DNA of 42,734 bases from Porticoccaceae bacterium UBA2002 (GTDB lineage: Bacteria; Pseudomonadota; Gammaproteobacteria; Pseudomonadales; Porticoccaceae): positions 1 through 42,734 of the forward strand of contig DDCQ01000001.1 in the NCBI GenBank assembly GCA_002334915.1, in the 5' to 3' direction. Below, in pieces: positions 36,036 through 42,734 of this stretch. Every line of letters starts with the position of its first letter. Positions within the stretch are counted from its first letter, which is position 1. Position numbers and translations under genes: made by a program. Below the pieces are notes generated by a model that was not told the DNA's origin, searched no databases, and was given only the letters and a program-made list of their open reading frames with translations.

Positions 36036-36071
36036 GGATTGCCGCTAGGGCATATAGCTAAGCTCCAATCC
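36036..36071. other. Inverted repeat between prc and the recombinase gene
   Basis: GGATTG and CAATCC arms enclose a nested GCTA/TAGC repeat. It lies in the 280-base divergent gap between prc and the recombinase. It may be an RNA hairpin or a protein site; no function is evident. The rest of the gap is AT-rich, and I see no direct repeats that would mark an attachment site. Confidence 0.3.
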
Positions 36072-36219
36072 TATCTTTTACGTCCTCTAATCTCAATTAG
36101 TGGACATAGTTGGACTTTACTAATATTGCCTGATACAGTAACTTTTATTCAAACACAGCTCTAACAGCCTCTGCAGTCATATCGCTGGGTGTAAACAACC
36201 ATTCCATTAGAGACCGGTT

Positions 36220-37497
36220 ATGTCAAAAGCATTTAAAGCCACACCGCTGTTCGATGCTCACAAAGCCTTTGTCCGTTTACCCATGGGTATGGCAATGTTT
36301 GACGACTACCCAGACTCTAAAGACTTTATAGTTACGCTCTGTGAGTCAATACCGGATGTGCGCGAGGATGTTTTACATACCCAGTCGTTCCTAAAAAGCT
36401 ACAGCCGCAAGTCAGAAGCCACCTACCGCGGTTACCGCAACGAGGTTGAGCGACTATTACTCTGGGCCTGGACTGTGGCTAATAAGAGCGTTATTCAGCT
36501 TAAGCGGCCAGATTTGGAGGCTTATTTTGACTTTGTGCACAGTCCCAATCCAAGCTGGGTGGGCTCATCGGTGCAGGATCGCTTTAAAATAATCGGCGGA
36601 GAGTCCCGTCAAAATGAAAATTGGCGGCCATTTGCTGCCAAAATCGCCAAGGAAGACCGCGCTGAAGCCATGGCAGCCGGGCTGGAGGTGCAAATTAGCA
36701 AAGACGGCCACCTGCTTTCCCATGAGGCGATGAAGATCTGTTATTCAGCGGTGTCCTGCTTTTACGACTATCTGACTGACGAGGGCTACGCCTTCGGTAA
36801 TCCTATTCCAGCTATTCGCAAGCAGTCTGCCTATCTGATTAAGGGTGCGACCCAGAAAAATATTAAACGCCTGTCGGATTTGCAGTGGGAAACTGTGCTT
36901 GACTGTGCTCAGGCAGCAGCAGATCAGGATCCCGGTCATGAGCGCACCCTGTTTACTATTGCCATGCTTAAAACCCTGTATCTCAGAGTGTCTGAGCTAT
37001 CCGAACGAGCCAACTGGCAACCAGCCTGGAAGCATTTTTGGCAGGACAGCGACGGCAACCAATGGCTTAAGGTGCTGGGTAAGGGCAATAAGATTAGAGA
37101 TATCTCGGTTCCAAGTGCCCTCTCTCCCTATATCCAGCGCTACCAAAAATATCGCGGGTCTCTAAGTGCTAATTTTGGTGCTAACAGTGCCTTGGTATCG
37201 AAAAATCGCGGTACAGGTGGCATGACCTCTCGACAGTTGCGGCGCATAGTGCAGCAGGCTTTTGATTTGGCCCATGAAAGAATGCGTGCAGAGGGCTTTA
37301 CTGACGAGGCCAAAGCGCTGCGTGAGGCCACAACACACTGGTTGCGGCATACGGGTGCCTCACAGGATATTGCCACCAGACCGCTAAAACATATGGCAGA
37401 TGATTTGGGCCATGCCAGCATGGGAACAACCGATCAGGTGTATATTCAGTCTGATATGAAAGAGCGTGCACGCTCAGGCAAAACCAGAGAAGTTTAG
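36220..37497 (+). CDS. Tyrosine site-specific recombinase (phage-integrase family)
   Basis: A 425-residue integrase-type recombinase. The N-terminal SAM-like DNA-binding region is at about 50-200 (YSRKSEATYRGYRNEVERLLLWAW). The catalytic domain has all expected residues: Arg256 (LYLRVSELSE), Lys289/291 (GKGNKIR), His373 and Arg376 (HWLRHTGAS), His398 (LGHAS) and Tyr408 (VYIQ). It is longer than XerC/D and differs in wording. No other mobile genes, cargo or att repeats are visible nearby, so it is solitary. Its codon use looks like that of its neighbours, suggesting long residence. Confidence 0.9.
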   Translation: MSKAFKATPLFDAHKAFVRLPMGMAMFDDYPDSKDFIVTLCESIPDVREDVLHTQSFLKSYSRKSEATYRGYRNEVERLLLWAWTVANKSVIQLKRPDLEAYFDFVHSPNPSWVGSSVQDRFKIIGGESRQNENWRPFAAKIAKEDRAEAMAAGLEVQISKDGHLLSHEAMKICYSAVSCFYDYLTDEGYAFGNPIPAIRKQSAYLIKGATQKNIKRLSDLQWETVLDCAQAAADQDPGHERTLFTIAMLKTLYLRVSELSERANWQPAWKHFWQDSDGNQWLKVLGKGNKIRDISVPSALSPYIQRYQKYRGSLSANFGANSALVSKNRGTGGMTSRQLRRIVQQAFDLAHERMRAEGFTDEAKALREATTHWLRHTGASQDIATRPLKHMADDLGHASMGTTDQVYIQSDMKERARSGKTREV

Positions 37498-37594
37498 AGA
37501 TTTTAAATACAATAAAAACAATCGCTTATAGCTTAATAATAAAGTAAATTATTGATATAAGACGGACTTATAATCCGTTATTAAGGGGGTAAAA

Positions 37595-39052
37595 ATGAGT
37601 ATAGATGCACAGATTGAGGCCTGGGTACGACCATTGGCTCAGGGGCTATCGGATATGGTGTTTTACCCTGTCAATATAGCTGATCAGGATTTTCCTTTAA
37701 TAGTGCTCTGGCTGGCGATCGCAGCTCTGTGGTTTACTTTTTATCTGCGTTTGATCAACCTCCGCGGATTTGGTCATGCAGTTGGGCTTTTAATAAACCC
37801 GCCAGCTAACCCTGCTGCCACTGGCGAGATTTCTCATTTTAAGGCGCTGTCCACCGCCATATCCGGCACCGTGGGCGTGGGGAATATAGGAGGTGTTGCC
37901 GTGGCCATTGCCATAGGTGGCCCAGGTGCTGCTTTCTGGTTATTTATGGCTGGTTTTCTGGCCATGTCCACCAAGTTTGTGGAGTGCACGCTTGGCGTTA
38001 AGTATAGGCGGGTCAATGCTGATGGCTCTGTTTCCGGCGGGCCCATGTACTATTTGGAGCGCTTTTTTCAGGTTCGCAACTGGCCTAAAGCAGGCAAGTT
38101 TCTGGGTAGCTTCTATGCTGTGTCGCTGGTGATTGGCTGCCTTGGTATTGGCAATATGTTCCAGTCCAACCAGGCCTATGTGCAGATGCTGAGTATCACC
38201 GGCGGAGAAGCCAGCTTTTTATATGGCCGTGGCTGGTTGTTTGGCCTGCTGATGGCATCAACTGTGGCTCTGGTCATTGTGGGCGGTATCCGCTCTATTG
38301 CCGCCGCAGCTTCACGAATAGTGCCCACCATGGCGGTACTCTATATTGTTTCGGCGCTATTAATTATTGCTATGAGTGCAGAGCATCTGCCCGGAGCAAT
38401 AGCGCTTATTTTTAATAGCGCCTTTACCTGGACCAGCGCCCAGGGTGGCATGGTGGGAGCCATTATTGTTGGCTTCCAGCGCGCCCTGTTCTCCAATGAG
38501 GCCGGCATTGGCTCGGCTTCAATTGCTCACTCTGCAGTCAGGACTGACGAACCCGTAACCGAGGGCCTTGTGTCTCTGCTAGAGCCGTTTATAGATACCA
38601 TGGTGATCTGCACCCTGACCTCCCTGGTTATTGTGACAACAGCTATCCCCAATGGCTTACTGGATGGCGGGCGTGGCTTGGAGGGCATTGCCCTGACTTC
38701 AGCAGCATTTGCCCACCATATTAGCTGGGCGCCCTATATTATTGCTGTGGCCGCCCTGCTATTTGCGTTTTCGACCACTATTGCCTGGTCCTATTATGGA
38801 CTCAAGGGCTGGACCTATCTATTTGGCGAAGCCAACACCACCCAGATGATTTTTAAGCTCATATTTTGCGGCTTTGTCGCTCTGGGATGCATGATTCAGT
38901 TATCCGCAGTACTGGATTTCTCTGATGCCATGGTATTTTTGATTGCGGTGCCCAATATTATTGGCCTCTATCTGTATGGGCCTGAAATAAAGCGCGATCT
39001 TGCCGATTATTTAGCCAAGTACAGTCGCCAGCAGAGGCAAATCGAGACGTGA
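37595..39052 (+). CDS. Alanine/glycine:sodium symporter (AGCS family), second copy
   Basis: A 485-residue inner-membrane transporter with the AGCS signatures SGTVGVGNIGGVAVAIAIGGPGAAFW (in parts), KFVECTLGVKYR, GGPMYYLE and FSNEAGIGSASIAHSA. It differs substantially from the copy at 19683, including a longer N-terminus, so it probably has a different amino-acid preference. AAGGGGG precedes the ATG, and a TATAAT at 37569-37574 is a possible -10. Its stop overlaps the GTG start of the amidotransferase gene (GTGA), so the two are coupled and presumably work on the same nitrogen compound. Confidence 0.93.
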   Translation: MSIDAQIEAWVRPLAQGLSDMVFYPVNIADQDFPLIVLWLAIAALWFTFYLRLINLRGFGHAVGLLINPPANPAATGEISHFKALSTAISGTVGVGNIGGVAVAIAIGGPGAAFWLFMAGFLAMSTKFVECTLGVKYRRVNADGSVSGGPMYYLERFFQVRNWPKAGKFLGSFYAVSLVIGCLGIGNMFQSNQAYVQMLSITGGEASFLYGRGWLFGLLMASTVALVIVGGIRSIAAAASRIVPTMAVLYIVSALLIIAMSAEHLPGAIALIFNSAFTWTSAQGGMVGAIIVGFQRALFSNEAGIGSASIAHSAVRTDEPVTEGLVSLLEPFIDTMVICTLTSLVIVTTAIPNGLLDGGRGLEGIALTSAAFAHHISWAPYIIAVAALLFAFSTTIAWSYYGLKGWTYLFGEANTTQMIFKLIFCGFVALGCMIQLSAVLDFSDAMVFLIAVPNIIGLYLYGPEIKRDLADYLAKYSRQQRQIET

Positions 39053-39774
39053 AATTAACCCTGGGTATATTGCAAGTAGATGATGTTCTCAGTGATTTGG
39101 TTGAGGATCACGGCGAGTATCCATTTATGTTTGAACGCCTGCTGCGGTCGGCAAATAATAACCCTCAGCTACAGCTGGAGTTTGTGACCTATAAGGCCAA
39201 CCGGGGTATTTATCCACAAAATATTGATGAGGTGGATGCCTATATTATGACTGGCAGTAAAAGCAGTGCTTATGAGGATACCCCCTGGGTTCTTAGGCTC
39301 GCTGAGTTTGTCAGGACCCTGCATCAGCAGCAGAAAAAGTTTATTGGCATCTGCTTTGGTCATCAGATGGTGGCCCAGGCTCTGGGTGGGGAAGTTAGTC
39401 TGGCCCAGACCGGCTGGTCTCTTGGTGTAAAACAAACCATTCCCAATCCGGCCGCAGACTCCTGCCTATGGAGAGGTCAATCCTTTAATCTGATTTACAG
39501 TCATCAGGATCAGGTGGTGGTTCCTGCGCCGGGAACAGAGATTCTGGCTTCAACAGATAGCTGCCCTATTGCCGCTACCCGTCTGGGCAAGCATATTTTG
39601 ACCTTTCAGGGCCATCCGGAATTTTTCCCCGACTACAGCCGCGCACTCTACCAGCTGCGACGCCCGGTTTATCCCTCTGAAACCTATGTGGCGGCCATGG
39701 CCTCCCTTGAGCAGAGCGCTGACCAGGACTGGGTGGCCAGGCTAATGATCGACTTCTGCCTCAGCGCTCAGTAG
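39049..39774 (+). CDS. Class I glutamine amidotransferase-like protein
   Basis: A 241-residue class I glutamine amidotransferase domain. The triad is Cys102 (GICFGHQMVAQALGG), His189 and Glu191 (FQGHPEF). It resembles GMP-synthase-like stand-alone amidotransferases, which include gamma-glutamyl hydrolases of polyamine and amino-acid breakdown. The GTG start overlaps the symporter stop. It is convergent with the TauD-like gene (seven-base overlap). With a PuuA-like ligase and PuuB-like oxidase close by, hydrolysis of a gamma-glutamyl intermediate is plausible, but this is inference. Confidence 0.85.
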   Translation: MKLTLGILQVDDVLSDLVEDHGEYPFMFERLLRSANNNPQLQLEFVTYKANRGIYPQNIDEVDAYIMTGSKSSAYEDTPWVLRLAEFVRTLHQQQKKFIGICFGHQMVAQALGGEVSLAQTGWSLGVKQTIPNPAADSCLWRGQSFNLIYSHQDQVVVPAPGTEILASTDSCPIAATRLGKHILTFQGHPEFFPDYSRALYQLRRPVYPSETYVAAMASLEQSADQDWVARLMIDFCLSAQ

Positions 39775-40589
39775 GGCTTGTCACCATCAATCACTATTCT
39801 CTCCAGGCGGCGGTGTGCTGGAAAGTAGTCATTAATTGGCTTGTGCTGGGTGCTGCGATTGTCCCAGATCGCTATGCAGTCTGCCTCCCAGGCAAAGCGG
39901 CAGGTATACTCTGCAGTGATGTTGTGCTGGTACAAGAAGGCTAGAATCGCGCTGCTCTCATCGGCCGGTAAACCCAGTATATGAGTGGTAAACAACGGGT
40001 TTACAAAGATCACTTTTTTGCCGCTCTCCGGATGGGTTCTAATAACTGGGTGAGTCACCGGCGGATTATCTGCAACCGCCTTAGCCAGGCGCTCAGAGCC
40101 ACCCTCCTCGGCCAGACTCTCTTTAAAGCCAAAAGCAAAATCATGAACCGCGGATAGCTCGCCAAGAAAAGCCTGCATCTGGGGTGATAGCCCATCGTAG
40201 GCTGATGTCATGCTGGACCAGAGGGTATCGCCGCCCTTCTCGGGAATAACCCTGGAGCGCAGCACAGTCCCCATAGGTGGATGCAGACGAAAAGTCATAT
40301 CACTGTGCCAGCACTCAATCTTACTGGGCTTGTCAGCTGTGCTTTCAAGAATGGTAATCTCTGGAAACCCCTCCACAGTCGCATAGGCTGGATGAGTTTG
40401 CAGGGGCCCAAAAGAAGACGCCAGCGCGTGCTGTTGGGCTGGCGATACGTCCTGATTGCGAAAGAATATAACCTCGTGCTCGACCAGCAGAGCTCTGATG
40501 GCCCGGTAATCTTCAGCGGTGACATCGCCGGTTAGATCTATTCCGCTAATTTCAGCGCCAAGAGCACCAGCTATTGGTTTTATTTGCAT
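39768..40589 (-). CDS. TauD/TfdA-family Fe(II)/2-oxoglutarate dioxygenase
   Basis: Non-heme iron oxygenase of 273 aa. The iron ligands are His95 and Asp97 (CWHSDMTF) and the distal His249 (RSTQHKPI). The 2-oxoglutarate-binding Arg is near 260 (HRRLERI). The start ALGAEISGIDLTGD is typical. The frame could begin at GTG 40598; ATG at 40589 is preferred. TauD itself releases sulfite from taurine, but no taurine transporter is nearby. The substrate is therefore open: a sulfonate, an amino acid or another carboxylate. Confidence 0.88.
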   Translation of the reverse strand: MQIKPIAGALGAEISGIDLTGDVTAEDYRAIRALLVEHEVIFFRNQDVSPAQQHALASSFGPLQTHPAYATVEGFPEITILESTADKPSKIECWHSDMTFRLHPPMGTVLRSRVIPEKGGDTLWSSMTSAYDGLSPQMQAFLGELSAVHDFAFGFKESLAEEGGSERLAKAVADNPPVTHPVIRTHPESGKKVIFVNPLFTTHILGLPADESSAILAFLYQHNITAEYTCRFAWEADCIAIWDNRSTQHKPINDYFPAHRRLERIVIDGDKPY

Positions 40590-40700
40590 ATTCTGCACCC
40601 GATGATGCTTGTTATTTTAAGAAATACCCGGGCCTGCCCGCAGCAAGTTGCCCCGGCAATCTTATCATTGGAAACCAGTCCCAGTGCAGCCATAGTTTGA

Positions 40701-42044
40701 TTAAACATTTAGCAGCAGGTGTTCGCGCTCCCAAGAAGAGATAACCTGATTAAACTCCTCAAACTCAACCAGTTTAATTGAGGTGTATAGCTGGATAAAT
40801 TTCTCACCAAATAACTCAAATACATCCCTATCCTCTTGCAGGCCCCGCAGTGCCTCCTCAAGAGTTCTGGGCAAGGCCAGCTCTTCCTCATAGGCATTGC
40901 CTTCATAGGCTGCTGAGGGTTCAATTTTATTTTTCATACCCAGGTAGCCACAGGCCAGTGTTGCCGCAATGGACAGGTATGGATTGACGTCAGCGCCTGG
41001 AAAGCGATTTTCGATGCGGTAGTTCTTGGGGTTGGCGTCTGGTACCCGCAGCCCAGTAGTGCGATTATCAAAGCCCCAGTGAAGATTAATAGGCGCTGAA
41101 ACCTCTCGCGTAAAGCGACGGTAAGAATTCACATTGGGGGCAAAGAAGCTCATAACAAAGGGGGTGTATTTCTGCAGGCCTCCCAGATAATGATAAAAGG
41201 CCTGACTATAATTGCCATCCGCAGTGGCAAATATATTGCTGCCATCGGCAGCAGATAGAATACTCTGATGAATATGCTTTGCAGACCCTGGCTCTGAGGC
41301 CATTGGCTTGGCCATAAAGGTGGCATAGATATCATGTTTTAAGGCTACTTCACGCACCATGCGCTTAAAGGTAAATACCTGATCGGCAAGGTTGAGCGGA
41401 TCGCCATGAATAAAATTCACTTCCAGCTGGGCGGCGCCAGATTCATGGATCAGGGTGTCTATATCCAGGCCCATAAGCTCGCCATAGGCATACATATCTT
41501 CTACAAAGGGCTCAAATTCGTTGGCTGCATCTATGCTATAGGACTGGCGTGCGGTCTCTGGGCGCCCTGAACGGCCCAGTGGCGGTTTTAGAACCATATC
41601 CGGGTTGGTATTCTTTTCTACCAGATAAAACTCCATCTCAGGTGCTATCACTGGCTGCAGGCCTTCTTTTTTATAAAGGCCGAGAATATGCTTTAGCACA
41701 GCTCTGGTGCTAAAGGGATGAGGCTTTCCATCCTTGGTGTAGCAGTCATGGATGATCTGTCCTGTTGACTCATTGGCCCAGGGCACGCTGCGAGCAGTAG
41801 AGGCATCAGGCTCAAGTAGCATATCCCCATCTATGGTGCCCAGCAGGTCCCAGTAATCGTCTGAGAACTCTCCGGTAACCGTCTGAGCCAGGATACCTTC
41901 AGGCAATCGACTATCTTCTTTGAGGAATTTTTTCGCCGGTATAAATTTGCCCCGCGCATTGCCGGTCATATCTGGCACCAGACACTCAACCTCAGTGATT
42001 TTATTTTCCCTGAGCCAATTTTCTATTTCCTTCTGAGATTGCAT
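40701..42044 (-). CDS. Glutamine synthetase-family ligase (gamma-glutamylputrescine synthetase-like)
   Basis: A 447-residue glutamine-synthetase-fold ligase. It shows EMEFYLVEK and the ESGAAQLEVNF metal-binding glutamates, KHIHQSIL with the catalytic His, and NLHWGFDNRTTGLRVP plus the ENRFPGADVNPYL ATP/glutamate region. Length and wording fit PuuA-type gamma-glutamylamine synthetases rather than GlnA. The frame reaches 42077, but ATG at 42044 follows AGGTG with good spacing. It is divergent from a PuuB-like oxidase. Putrescine or another primary amine is the likely substrate; the exact amine is not determined. Confidence 0.88.
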   Translation of the reverse strand: MQSQKEIENWLRENKITEVECLVPDMTGNARGKFIPAKKFLKEDSRLPEGILAQTVTGEFSDDYWDLLGTIDGDMLLEPDASTARSVPWANESTGQIIHDCYTKDGKPHPFSTRAVLKHILGLYKKEGLQPVIAPEMEFYLVEKNTNPDMVLKPPLGRSGRPETARQSYSIDAANEFEPFVEDMYAYGELMGLDIDTLIHESGAAQLEVNFIHGDPLNLADQVFTFKRMVREVALKHDIYATFMAKPMASEPGSAKHIHQSILSAADGSNIFATADGNYSQAFYHYLGGLQKYTPFVMSFFAPNVNSYRRFTREVSAPINLHWGFDNRTTGLRVPDANPKNYRIENRFPGADVNPYLSIAATLACGYLGMKNKIEPSAAYEGNAYEEELALPRTLEEALRGLQEDRDVFELFGEKFIQLYTSIKLVEFEEFNQVISSWEREHLLLNV

Positions 42045-42068
42045 AGTGCACCTGATCTTATGGTTATT

Positions 42069-42086
42069 ATTGAACAATTGTTCAAT
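42069..42086. promoter_or_regulatory. Perfect 18-bp palindrome between the puuA-like and puuB-like genes
   Basis: ATTGAACAATTGTTCAAT, identical to its own reverse complement. A second, imperfect TTGAA...TTCGAA repeat follows at 42092-42108. It sits 25 bases upstream of the ligase start and 32 bases upstream of the oxidase start, an ideal operator position for both genes. The TGAACA half resembles the end of the E. coli PuuR recognition sequence as I recall it. No regulator gene is in the window. Confidence 0.65.
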
Positions 42087-42117
42087 TAATGTTGAATTAT
42101 TATTCGAAAAGATGCTA

Positions 42118-42734
42118 ATGTCAAACTTTGTGACTATTGGCGAGGCTAATGTGAGCTCTTACTATCAGGCCAGCGCAACCAAGCTGGCAGCTTTTGCGGC
42201 ACTGGAAGGCGACCATCAGGCGGATATCTGTATTGTTGGCGCAGGCTTTACCGGCCTCTCCTCAGCCCTGCACCTAACCGAGCTGGGTTATAAGGTAATT
42301 GTTTTAGAGGCTGAAACTGTCGGCCATGGTGCCTCTGGGCGCAATGGCGGCCATGTGGGCATAGGTCAGCGCCGGGATCAGTACTATCTGGAAGAGACCT
42401 TTGGTCATGATATTGCCAGCGCCCTTTGGTTTATGGGTCTCGAAGCTGTTGAGGCGGTAAAAGATCTGATTGAGAAGCATCGCATCAAATGCGATTTAAA
42501 GCACGGCGATGTGCACTTTGCCCATAAATCCAAATACAGCCGGGAAATGGAGGAGGAAGTTGGCTTTCTTTATGAGCGCTATGGGTTCGATCAGATGGAA
42601 TATATCCCCAAAGATCGACTTGCTGAGGTGATTGGCAGCGATGTTTATCACGGCGCGGTACTGGATACTGCATCCAAGCATATCCATCCCCTTAAGTTTG
42701 TTCATGGTCTGGCGGAGGCCGCAGTGCGGGCTGG
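42118..42734 (+). CDS. FAD-dependent amine oxidoreductase (gamma-glutamylputrescine oxidase-like), partial
   Basis: An open frame of 205 codons that runs off the right edge. It is missing from simple ORF lists because it has no stop here. The N-terminus has SSYYQASA, then the FAD motif IVGAGFTGLSSALHL (about 39-53), EAETVGHGASGRNGGHVGIGQRR, the PuuB/DAO-type loop, and HPLKFVHGLAEAAVRA at the edge. PuuB oxidises gamma-glutamylputrescine to the aldehyde. It is divergent from the PuuA-like ligase, with a shared palindrome between them. The C-terminal half is not available to check. Confidence 0.88.
   Translation, partial: MSNFVTIGEANVSSYYQASATKLAAFAALEGDHQADICIVGAGFTGLSSALHLTELGYKVIVLEAETVGHGASGRNGGHVGIGQRRDQYYLEETFGHDIASALWFMGLEAVEAVKDLIEKHRIKCDLKHGDVHFAHKSKYSREMEEEVGFLYERYGFDQMEYIPKDRLAEVIGSDVYHGAVLDTASKHIHPLKFVHGLAEAAVRA

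Noticed and set aside
35940..37594. Integrated element bounded by att repeats around the tyrosine recombinase
   Set aside because: No direct repeats, tRNA fragment, excisionase or cargo genes were found on either side by eye.

Overview
The window reads as chromosomal core sequence from a free-living, probably marine, gammaproteobacterium. Two long blocks have the gene order I know from Pseudomonas and relatives: rne / rluC-HAD / maf / yceD-rpmF-plsX-fabD-fabG-acpP-pabC-mltG-tmk-holB-pilZ-tatD, and cysB-cysH-thrH. Protein similarity and the moderate G+C suggest a Cellvibrionales/SAR92-like lineage. That placement is inference; no rRNA is present to test it.

Layout. 1-2959 (minus): tRNA-Ser(UGA) and RNase E. 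2960-3748: a 789-base divergent regulatory region with promoter candidates and a run of hairpins. 3749-5496: rluC and a HAD phosphatase. 5542-6129 (minus): maf/yceF. 6230-15821: a strong sigma-70-type promoter, then the ribosomal protein / phospholipid / fatty-acid synthesis cluster, followed by folate, murein, dTMP and clamp-loader genes, pilZ, tatD and a metallo-hydrolase. fabH and fabF are both absent from this cluster. 15831-18613: dimeric-type dUTPase, malate dehydrogenase, a Bcp peroxiredoxin and a yajC without secDF. 18664-22244: D-cysteine desulfhydrase-like enzyme, an alanine/sodium symporter, a cN-I type 5'-nucleotidase and a small membrane protein.

22268-25740 is a sulfur and amino-acid block: TSUP exporter, CysB, an iron-sulfur (APS-type) CysH, and ThrH. 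25773-27064 is a TetR regulator overlapping a DUF1285 gene. 27137-30720 is the complete electron-transfer-flavoprotein module (ETF-ubiquinone oxidoreductase divergent from etfBA). 30793-32869 (minus) is a compact operon: His-rich secreted protein, ECF sigma factor, a one-TM likely anti-sigma protein, and a DUF3106 protein. The DUF3106 reading frame is interrupted by a single in-frame TAG, with 49 coherent codons beyond it. 32943-35939 (minus) is prc-xthA. 36220-37497 is a solitary, catalytically intact tyrosine recombinase. 37595 to the end is a nitrogen/polyamine-like block: a second alanine symporter overlapping a class I glutamine amidotransferase, a TauD-type dioxygenase, a PuuA-like glutamine synthetase, and a divergent PuuB-like oxidase cut by the window edge. 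A perfect 18-bp palindrome lies between the last two.

No CRISPR array, insertion sequence, prophage, toxin-antitoxin pair or recognisable defence system is visible. The most unusual items are the interrupted DUF3106 gene and its sigma-factor operon, the palindromic operator candidate, the fab-cluster gene losses, and the lone recombinase.
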